DNA from: Spinellus fusiger
Taxonomy: Eukaryota > Mucoromycota > Mucoromycetes > Mucorales > Phycomycetaceae
Assembly: GCA_025094145.1 (NCBI GenBank)
Contig: JALLLS010000009.1
Coordinates: 248,001-312,000, forward strand
Reading direction: 5' to 3'
Length of the DNA: 64,000 nucleotides
Numbering within the stretch: position 1 is the first letter of the stretch; every line of letters starts with the position of its first letter. Below are positions 36,801 to 48,200 of this stretch, piece by piece. The notes beneath the pieces were generated by a model. It did no database searches, was not told where the DNA came from, and saw only the letters and a program-made list of their open reading frames with translations. A program made the translations under genes and the position numbers.

Positions 36801-38000
36801 ATTATGATCAGATTTACTTTCTAAAATGTTGTAAAGATGAATCTATGTGTATAATAAAAATATTTATATATAACAACTAAAAACTTTCTACTGCAAAACA
36901 TGTCAATCTATGTATTAAATTCATAAACTTATATAGAGCTTATGTATGCAGATTATATCATAATTTTTCTGTATTTTATTCAACTGAGCTATTCATCGTA
37001 TATCCACAAGATAAACGGCTGTATTTGCTCATACAAATATAAATCGTAAAATACAAAAAAAAAGCAATAGGATAATCCATAAACTGGCCAATTCATCTGT
37101 TATTTACATACCTTGTATATTTCTGTCCTTGTATATTTCTTTAACTTATTTCTTATAAAAAAGCCCTTTCAATGCTCAAATTTTCATTGAGTAATTAGGT
37201 TGGCATTATAAAATAAAAGACATTTTCATTGATAGCTACGAGGAAATCATACAGTGATTTTAATGCAAAAATAAAAACAAGACTCAAGACTCAGAAATAA
37301 TTTAAAAATGTCACTAATTATTGTACTTTATATTCTTTAATGACTAACTTATTATCAAATAATAGTTCATGTATCGGGTCATCCTTTTTGTTTTCACGTA
37401 TCTTTCACAAAATACGTATGAGTATTTTACTGTCAGAGAATCACTAGTATAGTAGTAAAGAAAGTAGCTCTCAATGTTCTGGTACACATGTGTGCTTTCA
37501 ATTCTGAATTTATATCAATAGTACTACCAATTCATAAACTCAATAACTATAATAAATCAGATTCTTCTTTTGACCAAGTGAGTTTAACATTTTAATAAAT
37601 GAATATTTGTGTCATTTTAAATATTATTTCTTGTCTATACAAAAGGGGTAGTCGTGCATAATAACAATGAATGCCCTACACTCAGCACAGCGAATAAACT
37701 TCATAAGGCTGTTGACTGTGATTACCTAAGCTTGAGATTGTTTTTTGTCATATTGTAATATTTTATTTGTAACACAATTGAGCAAGTAAAATATATATTT
37801 ACAAAACTAGTATTAGCATTCATTGATGAATTTTCTACACTTATTCCTGTTAGCTTGATACTGCATAAAAGACCTCACAATGTTAGTTTTCTTGATACAA
37901 GTTTGTTTCTCTTTTTTATGAGGCTGTCCATGGATTGATTGAGGTGGATTGGACTGGAGCTTGAGTGCTCATAAGGGGTTCTAAACTGTTTGTAACTATA
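30827..38000. other. 7-kb AT-rich region without a supported gene
   Basis: There is an AAT-type microsatellite at 31608-31675 and a GGGTGATGAGTA doublet at 31541-31565. The open frames (for example 32518-32817 +, Lys/Arg-rich in a purine tract) lack splice-supported extension or family motifs. From about 33.3 to 38.0 kb no frame exceeds 60 codons. No tRNA or obvious transposon end was identified. Confidence 0.5.
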
Positions 38001-38183
38001 CACCTAAAGATCTTTGGGATATAAGAGTGAGTGTACGGACAATAGAATCGTACTCTAATGTGTTTAAAAAAGATATTTTCGCTGTCTAAATGATCTATTT
38101 TAAACTCTGCCTGCCTATTCTAGCAATGACTCCACTATTTTCAGAAAGTATTGACACATTATTGTTCAGACTTATGTGTCTCT

Positions 38184-38215
38184 GGATGTAGTGTAGCGAT
38201 AACTACACCAGATCC
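38184..38215. ncRNA. Conserved hairpin (candidate guide-RNA stem), right copy
   Basis: Reverse-complement twin of the hairpin at 22973-23004, with core stem GTGTAG/CTACAC. It is downstream of the nuclease remnant in gene orientation. Confidence 0.35.
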
Positions 38216-38271
38216 CTTTCTAATCTCTTGGTAGGTCGGCTACCAATAGGTAATAGTAACTCCTTTTTCTT

Positions 38272-38882
38272 TTAATACCAAAAGCACTTGGGTTGTTTAC
38301 CTTCTTCTCGTAGCTCAAAAAAGAACATAACAAAAGCTCAATGTTGCTGCCATGTCCCGATTCCAAAGGCATTAGGAAATAATCTCATCAGAAACCCCAA
38401 CAGTTTTGGTCATGATCTTCAAACATTATTGTTTATTTTATTTAGGTGAAAATAAAAGTAATAAACTAATTGGTTTTTTCTTTGACTTTCATATAAAATA
38501 AATAATATTTTTACCTTAAAAGGCCATGACATGTCATTGTGGGGTTCTTCTCTCCTCTAAAGCGTCTTGGGCTTTGCACTTGAATTTCTCAAGCTCACCA
38601 TTCTTACAGGCAGGATAAGAACAGGATGTTTTGAACTCATCAACAAGGAACACCTCGAGCCCTTCTATCTTCATGCATCAATAGTAGCCCCCTCATACTG
38701 TGTCTTTGTCTAAATGACTGATATAGGTCGTTGGAAAATGGATAGTCTATGGTATAAAAGCTAAAGATATCATGAATCATATCAATATCATGAAAAGAGA
38801 GGAAATCTTTTGGTAGATTGTCAAGATGAAGACCTCTTCTTGAATCTGATGGTAGAGAAAGACATAGTAAACAGGATTTCAA
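38272..38882 (-). pseudogene. TnpB/Fanzor-like nuclease remnant, right copy
   Basis: Sequence twin of the remnant at 22306-22916. The 80-codon opening frame is identical at the protein level, and the frame breaks before DEFKTS, CHGLLR and WNRD are in the same places. The shared lesions show that both copies descend from one already broken element, or that one was copied onto the other by gene conversion. Confidence 0.6.
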
Positions 38883-39721
38883 TTGAAATTAGAAAGAGAA
38901 TGAGTTGTTTGACTTGTGAATTTTGACTTGATTATTGGAAAGTGAAGGCTAAAGTGTATACCTCACCGGTATGAAAATATTTGTTATTCTTTGGTCTTAT
39001 TCTTTTGTTATTTCTCACCTGAACATATAACTTAACATCTAAGTACTCGTCAAGATTAGCATATCTGAGCAAGGTAATGTGCTATTATTAACAAAGAGAA
39101 ACAATAGAAGGAGGTGATAGACACTACCAAGGACTATTCTAGTGATAAAAAGGTAAGCAGTGTCTTCCTCTGGGCTTGAGATCATTGTAATCCACAAGAC
39201 ACAATCCTGACTCTTTTTCTAATAGATAATGTATGGCTTATCATTCTCATGACAAGTATTAATTAAAAGGTAATCATACTATCTCTCTTGATTAAGTTAT
39301 TAATAATACACTCTTCTGTTATTAGGCAAGTTAAAACTCTTCTCAAGTCAGTTCCAAGTAGTCTTTTCTTTCTTCTATACTGTCTAGGGTATCTAGGATG
39401 TATTCTTAAGCATAGTTATCTATCTCCCAAGAACAAGGTATTAGGCTTTTAGAGTATATATTCTATTTCTATAAGAGAATAATCCTAGAACATCAGTAGC
39501 TATATTATTATAATAAATAATTCTATTCATCAACAGTTTTATTCATAAATACTATATTTTGTTGATAATACAATCTGATGGTGAGATATTCTACAAAAAG
39601 AAATGAATATTTGAATATCCGCAAGCCTTTTGATTTCAAATATCGTCCTGTAAATGGTAATGCTTTCTGGACGTAAAGTAAAGGTAGTGTTACTTCTTTA
39701 AAGCCAGAAAATCTCCTGGTA

Positions 39722-40534
39722 TGTATAATATTCTATTCAGTTGAGTTAATTAGTTCAATATATAGTATTTTATGAATAATAGTGAGTTTCCTGTTACAAT
39801 ATATTTGTATCACCTGCCGTGTTTAGTGCCAGAGCAACAATAAATATCAATAGTGTACTGCATAGTGGACATAGAATGCATAGTAATAGCGCTTTGATTT
39901 TTTTGGGACTTACACCACACTGTCCCTTAATTGACTAAAAAAGAAAAAAAAGAAAACATAATTTTTTGCTTATATTGGCAAGTCAAGATATTGTTCCTGT
40001 ATAATGATTTATAGCCAAAGTCAATATTCAAGCATCTGGTGTGCTTTATACTTTTATAGTTTTAATTAAATATCTTAAATATAGTTTTAAAAATTACTTT
40101 TCGAAAAAAGGTGACATTTTTATTTATTTATTAAATAAAGAACAGAGGATTGTATATAACATTTCAACAAATTGGAAATTGAGAAATGAGATTCGAATGC
40201 TTAAATACTGAGCATGGCTCTGTAAGTCAATGAGCATACAAGTCTATACGAAATACTAAGAGATCTTATTTTTATTACTATTATGTACGTTTCATAACTA
40301 AACACTATAATATCAGCACATTTTAGTCATTAATATAGTAGTATGCACAGGTATTATTGAATTATACCTTATCTCTAAGCGCAATACCTTTATAAATTCT
40401 TTAGATAAATATCTTAAGCTTTAACTAGGTAAAGGGAGGAGTATTTGATGATTATGTAATTAGTTTCTAGTCAGTTAAATTAATACTGCCGTTAAAAATA
40501 ATTACTCTAATATCCAATCTAATTCTTTAGTATG
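39722..40534. other. Intergenic, no gene
   Basis: AT-rich DNA between the right element copy and Tc1 element C. Nothing recognised. Confidence 0.5.
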
Positions 40535-41902
40535 TAAAGTGACCCGACAAAAGTAACCGGATTCTTTCAAATGCAGAGATCCCTCTTACATATACTTTAT
40601 CTTAATAGTGCTATCACTTTATGAATTCATTAGCTAAAGACTTATAACCTTGAATAGTTAAAGATAGAGTTGTTGGTAATAAATAATAGTTGTTTTATTG
40701 GTAGGTTGCTTAGTTGCTACCATTATTCTTTGGCATCAATAACAGCCTGGCATCTCCGCCCCATGCTGGCAATGAGGGTGTCTATTGCTTTTGATGTTGT
40801 ACCCCATCCCAGCATCAGGGCCATTTTCAACTTCTCCTTGGTGGTATATACCCTTCTTTCCTTCCTGATAACTTTCTTGAGGTGGACCCACAGATGCTCA
40901 ATTGGATTGAGATCAGTATTGTGAGAGCTATTAAAGAGTCATTACTATACCATTAACTACTCTCTCATTGAATTGTTTTGCTCGTATGGGGTCTAGCATT
41001 GTTCTTCTGTAGGTAGTAACTGACTCCAGGGTATAAGAGAGAGAGAGAGAGAGAAAATTAATTGAGTTTATGGCAGTAGACATCTCCCAAGACACCAATG
41101 TGCTTGTTGGAGTTTATCCTACTCTCCACTACAACTCATCTCCCAATACCCTCTCCACTAACACAATACATAACATCACTCCACCACATTCAAACCTCTT
41201 ATTATCAAGGAAATTCTCAGGCTCAATGGTTGTGCCATGTTGTCTAATGAATTCGACGATACTGTCATAGCTCATGAGCTCCACTCTGGAATTATCAGAC
41301 CAGACAACCTCACACTACTGCTCATGGGTCCAGTTAACATACTCATAGGCCCACTGGAGCCTTGCCTCCATATGTTTCTTGGTGGTAAGAGGGTTGACTA
41401 CCAGACTAAATGAATTGAACCCCATCCCATCGAGGTACTTCTTCAGAGTGTTGGATGATACCTTAATGACTATGTCTGCTATGATGGCTACTTTGGTTTG
41501 TTGAGGATTATTCACAACAGTTCTTTTTAACCACCAGAAAGCCCTGTTGTCCAACTTATTCTTTCTTCCACTCTTGGGTAAAATAAGCACTGATTCTGTT
41601 TCCTTAAAGTGCTCTACGATGTACCCTACAGTGGAGATAGGCACGTTGAACATGCGGGATGCTCCAATCTGAGTAGATCTCATGTTCAGTACCTCATACA
41701 AGATGGCTGAGCGAGTCTCAAAGCTCGTATATTTCCCATACATTTTGGAGGTCTTGTTGAAGATGTTTTCAGTGTTGGAGGAGTTGGACATTATAAAAAA
41801 AAGAAGTTTTATGAAGAAAAAAAAGGATAGTGTCTATTATTTTTGGTATAAAAATATCCCGGAATTTGAAAGGACTCCATTACTTTTGTTAAGTCACTTT
41901 AT
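40535..41902 (-). mobile_element. Tc1/mariner element C (1.37 kb)
   Basis: Terminal inverted repeats of about 40 bp with scattered mismatches. The left end reads TAAAGTGACCCGACAAAAGT, and the right end (minus strand) TAAAGTGACTTAACAAAAGT. Both continue through GGA-TC-TTTCAAAT. The exact TA target duplication is not clear. It encodes a transposase pseudogene on the minus strand. Confidence 0.8.
40723..41791 (-). pseudogene. Tc1-like transposase with stops and altered catalytic site
   Basis: The first 158 codons are open: ETRSAILYEVLNMRSTQIG and the HTH IGASRMFNVPISTVGYIV, then TLKKYLDGMGFNSFS and LQWAYEYVNWTHEQ. A stop follows, with VVWSDNSRVEL just after it (first Asp region). Later come CGGVMLC, an LQKNNARPHTSK motif where the usual second catalytic Asp is Asn, then DLNPIEHLWVHLKKVI and ASMGRRCQAVIDAKE before the final stop. 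Several stops and frame changes make it inactive. It is related to the transposase remnant at 62.4-63.2 kb. Confidence 0.85.
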
Positions 41903-42189
41903 GTTACAAAATACATCATTGTCGTGTTCCGACTTCAATCCAAATATTCTCTATGAATAGGTCAACATGATTAGTATGCTATGATATTCAAAATACTCTA
42001 TGAAAGCTTGAGTGCACACAAGTAACATAGTACATCTCTGCACCATCTCACTGATCAGTTATAACTACAAATCACCTTCTAAGCTCAGTGTACTATTGGA
42101 CACTTAACAAGAGCCATATTCATTAATAATTCTAACAGAACAATATTGACCTATTAGAGTCAATTGAGTAAAGACTCATAATAATTAAT

Positions 42190-42515
42190 GGTTTCAATAA
42201 TGGGGTGCTTATCCAATGAACCAACCATAGTGTTGAATCTAATAATACTACAGCTAAGTAAAACATATGAGCCAACCATAAGGTGGCAGATACTAATACT
42301 ACCATAAGGTAGAATGTCTCCACCAGCCATTTAGTTGTATTTGTGAAGCAGTCATAAGGTTGACTATCATGACTACCATAAGGTAGAATAGATTATCCTA
42401 CCAAAAAGTAGAATGCCACTGAAGGATAAGCACGCATAAAAAGTATAAATAGTGAACCTTTCTTTACTCAATAAAAATTATCTTTGTTCAGTCTCGTTAT
42501 TCTCCTGTCCGAACA
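42190..42515 (+). repeat. Degenerate ACCATAAGGTAGAAT repeats followed by a TATA/poly(A)-like module; possible solo LTR
   Basis: Between about 42225 and 42415 the motif ACCATAAGGTAGAAT and variants (CATAAGGTTGA, ACCATAAGGTGGCAG, ACCAAAAAGTAGAATG, AACCATAGTGTTGAAT) occurs about six times at irregular spacing. It is followed by AAGTATAAATAG (42442-42453), then ACTCAATAAAAATTATC and CTCCTGTCCGAACA. That order (repeats, TATA, poly(A) signal, CA end) is what an LTR would show. No matching second LTR, primer site or target duplication was found. Confidence 0.35.
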
Positions 42516-44989
42516 ATATCAATAATAATAAGTTTGTTAATGGATTAATAATAATCTCATTACAAAGTATAATAAAGAGTATTTCAACTCAAATCCTAGT
42601 AGAACTTGTTTTATTATGTATGGTATAATCCATATACTCAATGCTACACCCACATTCCTTATAATAAATAAACATTTTTGAAATACATACTCTATTGATT
42701 TCATGATAGTCCTTTACAAAGAAGTTGTTAATTAACCATTATTTCTGTAGAATATACTAGATCTTAATACTATTCTGAGAAAGGTAGATACTATTCTCTA
42801 TGCCACCTCCGATTCTTGAGATAGGGTAATGCCTATATGACCTTTTTTGGAGGTACAAAATGCCGCTTAAAGATCAGATAGATCTTTAATTTTGCAGTGC
42901 TTTGGTATCAAAAACCTATTGGATAGGTATCTTCATTGTATCCCGCAATGGAAAGAAAGGCATTAAGAAGGTGCACAGGAAAAAGTCGTGAGAAAGATGT
43001 GCCAATTCAGTTAAGAAAATTTTGACTGCTACTTTATCTTTTTGGACTAAACTACAAACTTCATTTTTCTCAACTTTCAAATAAAATTCTCTGACAGTTG
43101 ATTGTCTATAGTAGTTAATATGAGAATATTGAGTTAAGAAAGAACCAGTTACTGCGCATCCAAAGCACAATTGACACTCATGTGAGAATACATGCCTCAC
43201 AACAATAGCCATGTATTTATTATTTACACTACTTATGTCGTACTACCTATGCCATTAAAAGATCGGTAATTTATTATTACAATAATAGCTAAATAGGCCT
43301 TTAGTAAACATGAAACAATAAAGTTCGATAAATGTCCTCATAGTTTCATGTATGAATTTAGACGTTACTATTATTACTACGGTTAACTGTGTGTTCTTTT
43401 TGTCAAACTTTATAACCAGATAGAGACCAATGTTACTTTTCTTTGTTGTATAACATATAATACAAACACCAGTTTATTGATAGATTGATAGATTGATAGA
43501 TTGATAAACTGATAAATATCAAGTTAGAGCGCATCCAAGAAGCATATTTATTTATTATTTTTAAATTGATAAAGTGATAACTGTCTCATAAAGCTTGCCC
43601 TCTCCGTATTGCATAGTAATACCATGTATTGACATTCACCTGACTGATTTCTATAGCATATAACTTTCTACTATAGATAATACATTAGATAGTAATAATA
43701 ATAATAAAAACTCATGAAAGATGTTCAATATATTCTAGGTTTCATCGGGACATGAGATGGTTCATATTTCATCAAGTTCGCAAGTAAGTTAACATTATAA
43801 GAATGAACACTACAAGCAATCCAGTAGCTTAATCAAAAGGAAAAAGTAGCTTGATTTCAAAAGCATGACAGTTTTAATAGAGATAGGCTAAGCTGTAAGC
43901 GTTTGTTGTTCCAGAAAAAAAAGAACAATATTCCAGCAAGGATAGCACGTTGAATAATAATAGTACAGAGGCTTACATGAGTCTACTATTAAAACACATT
44001 GATTATGCTTTTAACAATCCTTAATTGCTTCTGTTTCTTTTAGTCCTGTATTACATTTAGCGGATAATAACATTGATCCCATCGGGGTTAAATGAGAAAA
44101 AGTTTTTACTTGAAAGCCAACTTTTAACAGTGCTCTTGTCTTGTTGATATAGGAAGGGTCTATAATTGTATGGACCCTTTTATTCCAATCTATACTTTGG
44201 ATAGTAACAACAAAATACATTTATTTTGTTTGTTCTTTTAAGAAAAAGACAAATACAATAATAATGTAGCAATTTTAATAGAGAAGTTCTCTCATGAATC
44301 TAGAGGAAGAATGATTATTATAAGATTGAAGAGAATAGCAAGGCCCATCAGTCATTGATAAATTATTATAACTATGCCTTTAGCCACATTAATGAATGAA
44401 GTATTTGCTAAGTTCAAGACCAACTAAATTATAAAAAGAATGCTGAGTAATAATTGTGCAAAGCTTTAATTCACATATTTATTTAGGAAAGACTTGCTAA
44501 AGTGAGTAATCATAATAGTACAAGTATTAATTATGTCAGAGGTAATACCTTACTGAAGATCTATTTCCTGTTAATAGTTTGGTGTAATGAGGAAGTAATG
44601 AAGGTGCTATGACCATTATCATCTTACAGCGTACTAATATTTAAAAATATTCATTACTGATCATCTTTGCATAGAATAGTGCAAATTTGATATTCCGTGT
44701 CAAGCTCCATTTGTAAAGTCAAAAATACTTATATTTCTATTCTTCATCAAGTAGAGCTATTCTAGAATATTTGTGTTTGCATTAGCTTACTAAAGACAGA
44801 GGTTTCCATCATCTCTTCAATGTCTATGCTTTGTAAGTCTGACTTTTGAGCTTGTAAGAACAAAGGCTAGCTTTGCCCTTATATTTGTCCTACAAAAAAG
44901 AAAGAGACTGTGTTGTCCTCCCTAATAATAATAATAATCCCCGTAGTGTATCTTGAGATGTCCGAGGGATCAGAAATGCCACCTATGGA

Positions 44990-44999
44990 GTATATAAAG
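44990..44999 (+). promoter_or_regulatory. Candidate TATA box of the ABC transporter gene
   Basis: GTATATAAAG stands about 255 bp before the ABC transporter start codon in an otherwise irregular stretch. It fits a TATA box, but no transcription start is known. Confidence 0.35.
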
Positions 45000-45251
45000 C
45001 GTCAGACAAAAAGGGAAATTAAATGCAAAACTGGATAATTCTCTTCTAGTATGGTTTGATCCGGCGATTGAATAGAGTCCTCACAATAGGACACAATTTC
45101 TCTTTAGTACTTTCAAAATCAATCGAATAAATACAGCAACAAAAAAACTTTTCTTTCTCTTCTCTTTTCTAATTCAAAAGAATCGTCAAAGGCAGAAATC
45201 AATTGATACTTTATCATTGATACTTCTTCAAGCCAGATTAGAACATTCAGT

Positions 45252-48200
45252 ATGTCTCTTCATTGCAGCTTGACAGTAAGTAATAATGACAAAGGGTATG
45301 GTTCCACTGGGCTAACACACATTTACAATAAGAATCCTCTGGCAGACGACAATTTTGTCCCATGCTTCCGTGAAATGTAAGTGCCTAAAAACACAATAAA
45401 AATCATACTAAACCACCTGTTGTTGCCTCTGTAAAGTGTCCTTGATGGTCTCTTTTCATTATTGCTTCTCCTCTGGGCACTGTATGGTATCTCCGCAGCA
45501 TGGTGGAAATATCGCAAAACAGTTTCAGCTCTCTATGCACCACTGAAAAGCACATTGCCCAGATTCTCTTATGGTGCAACCCCTGAGAACGCCAATGATG
45601 ATTCTGAATCAACAAGCACAACTACACCTGGAGTTCAGGGAAAGTCTTTGCGCTGGTCTATCTACAGCTGGGTCAGACTTCTGGCTGTAGTCCAGTCTTT
45701 CATCTTTATCTCCGCCTTTTATAAGTTATCCAATGGCCAATACACCATCGATCCTGTTGTGGAAGGTGTAAAGACACACCTTTTGTTTGCTTACGGTGTA
45801 TTCTCCATCTTTTGGGTAAGTGCACACGATTCATGATTTCAATAATAACCTCTTCCATTTATTAGATGTGTGTATCCATCATCGCTGTGATTAATATTCT
45901 CGTCTCTGCTGAATCCAATCCATTCTCCATCACCATGGGCTGTTATCTCAATGTCCTCTATTTTGGCGCATTTGTCATTGGAATGGTGGATTTGCGCTCT
46001 CATTACATTGTCCACGACACTGATGCCAAGAGTGATGGTTATACTGTGACACTTTACACCTCGCTTGTCAACCTTATTCTTCTCCTGTTCATTATCAATG
46101 AAGAACCCAGTGCTCCTTCAGAAAACATCACTACAGAGGATGTAAGTAATAATGTCAAGAGCCAATACAGATGCTCACTCTTGTTTATCTCAATAGGGTC
46201 GTGAGTTGTCTGGTGAAGAATGGGCTTCTATCTACTCTGTCTCCATGTTCAGTTGGGTGGGTGCAATGATGAAGAAAGGCCACCAACGCACTCTGGATGA
46301 TGTTGATCTTTCAGAGCTTCCTGAGAACAACCGCGCAAGAAACACCTTGTCAGACTACAAAAAGAAAAAGACCCTGAACATGAGTCTCTCCATCTTCAAA
46401 ACATTCCAATGGCCTCTCTTTCAACAGTTTATGTATTGTATGGTGTGGTGTGTGGTTGTGTTTGGTCCTCCTTACTATCTTAACAAGATCATCAAGTACA
46501 TTGAAAACTCTGATCCCTTCTACCAAGTTTCTTTGTTCACTGCATTCCTTTACGTCTTTGGTCTATTCATCACCTCTACATTCCAGTCTTTGATCCTGCA
46601 ACAAGCACTTTACATTGGACGCACTCTGGGCATTCGTCTTCAGTCTATTGTCATTGGTGAAGTATTTAACAAGTCGTTGCGCAGAAGAGACTTGACGGGT
46701 AGCCAAGAGAATCCCGAGGACAAAGAAAAGGGCAACGTCAACAACTTGCTCTCTGTAGACGCACAAAAGATTGGTGAATTAACCGCCTACTTATTCTACG
46801 TCTACTCGTTCCCTATTCAAATCATTATCAGTGTCTGGGCATTGTATAAGCTTCTTGGCCATGCCAGTCTTTGGGGTGTATTGATTATTTTGGTGAGCCA
46901 GCCTATGACCTACTTTATCAGCAACCGCTTTGATAAACTCCACGGTGTTGTGATGTCTGCCACTGACAAGCGTCTTCGATTGATGAATGAACTTTTGACT
47001 GCCATCCGTATTGTCAAGTTCTTTGCTTGGGAGAAAGAGTTCGAGAGTCGTGTCGTCAATGCCCGTGAAGATGAACTCAAGGCAGTTCGTAACAGACTCT
47101 TGACATTCATGTGGATGACTAGTGTTTGGTTTATGATTCCTATCATGATCATGGTGACTGTATTCTATTTCTACACACTGACAGAACCCCTTACTGCTTC
47201 GGTTGCCTTTACTGCCCTTGCTCTTTTCAACACCTTCCGTAATGCATTGGATGAATTTCCCATGATCATTTCTTTTATTCTTCAAGCCAATGTGTCCATT
47301 CGTCGTATTGAGAGGTTTTTGGAAGAGGAAGAGGTTGAACAATCACCATCAGAGTCCGTAGGTGATGTCTACATTGGATTCACCAACAACGCATCTTTTG
47401 GCTGGCAAAAGGCTGCAAGTGCTCCTTCCCTTCGCAACCTAAATCTCTCCTTCCCTCGTGGAAAGCTCTCTGTTATCTGTGGCCCCACCGGTTCTGGCAA
47501 AACAACTCTGCTAAGCAGTTTGCTGGGAGAAACCTACTGTCTTACTGGCAATGTTGTTTTACCTCGCAAGTCAGTCAGCAGCCTTTCAGGCTCTTTGGGT
47601 GGTGCTGTCTCTGGCATTGCCTATGTTGCTCAGACCGCCTGGTTACAGAACTGCAGCATCAGAGATAACATTCTGTTTGGTTTGCCCTATGATGAGAAGC
47701 GTTACGAGACTGTTCTTTACATGACTGCATTGACTCGTGATCTTGATATTTTGGAGTTTGGAGATTCAACAGAAGTCGGTGAAAAGGGAATCACCCTCAG
47801 CGGTGGACAAAAGCAACGTGTAGCCATTGCTCGTGCTGTATATTCTCAGGCAGACATCGTTATTTTGGATGATTGTTTGAGTGCTGTGGATGCCCATACC
47901 GCTAAACATTTGTATGACAACTGCTTGAAGGGTTCCTTGATGAAGGGAAGAACAATTATCCTTGTAACTCACCATGTTGGTCTCTGCATCAAGGGTGCAA
48001 CTTATGTTGTGGCTCTTGAAGATGGTAATGTGACTGGAGCTGGCGAACCTTCCGAATTGCTTGCAAGTGGTGTTCTCAGTGATGAACTTTCTCATGCCGA
48101 TGAAGAGAAGTCTGATGAAGCAGAAGAAGCTGCCCTTGATGGTCCTGTGCCCAGTGTTCCTACTTCTATTAAGAAAGACAAAAAGAGTGGTGCTGGAAAA

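Larger units (their letters stand above)
38001..39719 (-). mobile_element. Fanzor-family element, right inverted copy
   Basis: Reverse-oriented twin of the copy at 21.5-23.2 kb. The left end is TA then CACCTAAAGATC; the right end is GAGGAGA-like (CTCCTGG then TA at 39720-39721). Differences from the twin are few: single changes near 38037 and 38016, and a 2-bp indel near 38131. It carries the same broken nuclease gene on the minus strand. Confidence 0.82.
41903..45251. other. AT-rich intergenic DNA, no gene
   Basis: Besides the possible LTR there is a GATAGATT 8-mer run (43472-43507) and AT-rich DNA. Open frames at 42916-43212 and 44011-44220 (-) have no recognisable motif and no splice-supported extension. 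The ABC transporter promoter is at the right edge. Confidence 0.5.

Noticed and set aside
42916..43212. 98-codon minus-strand frame with several Cys residues
   Set aside because: No recognisable fold, no neighbours or splice extension; AT-rich context makes chance openness plausible.
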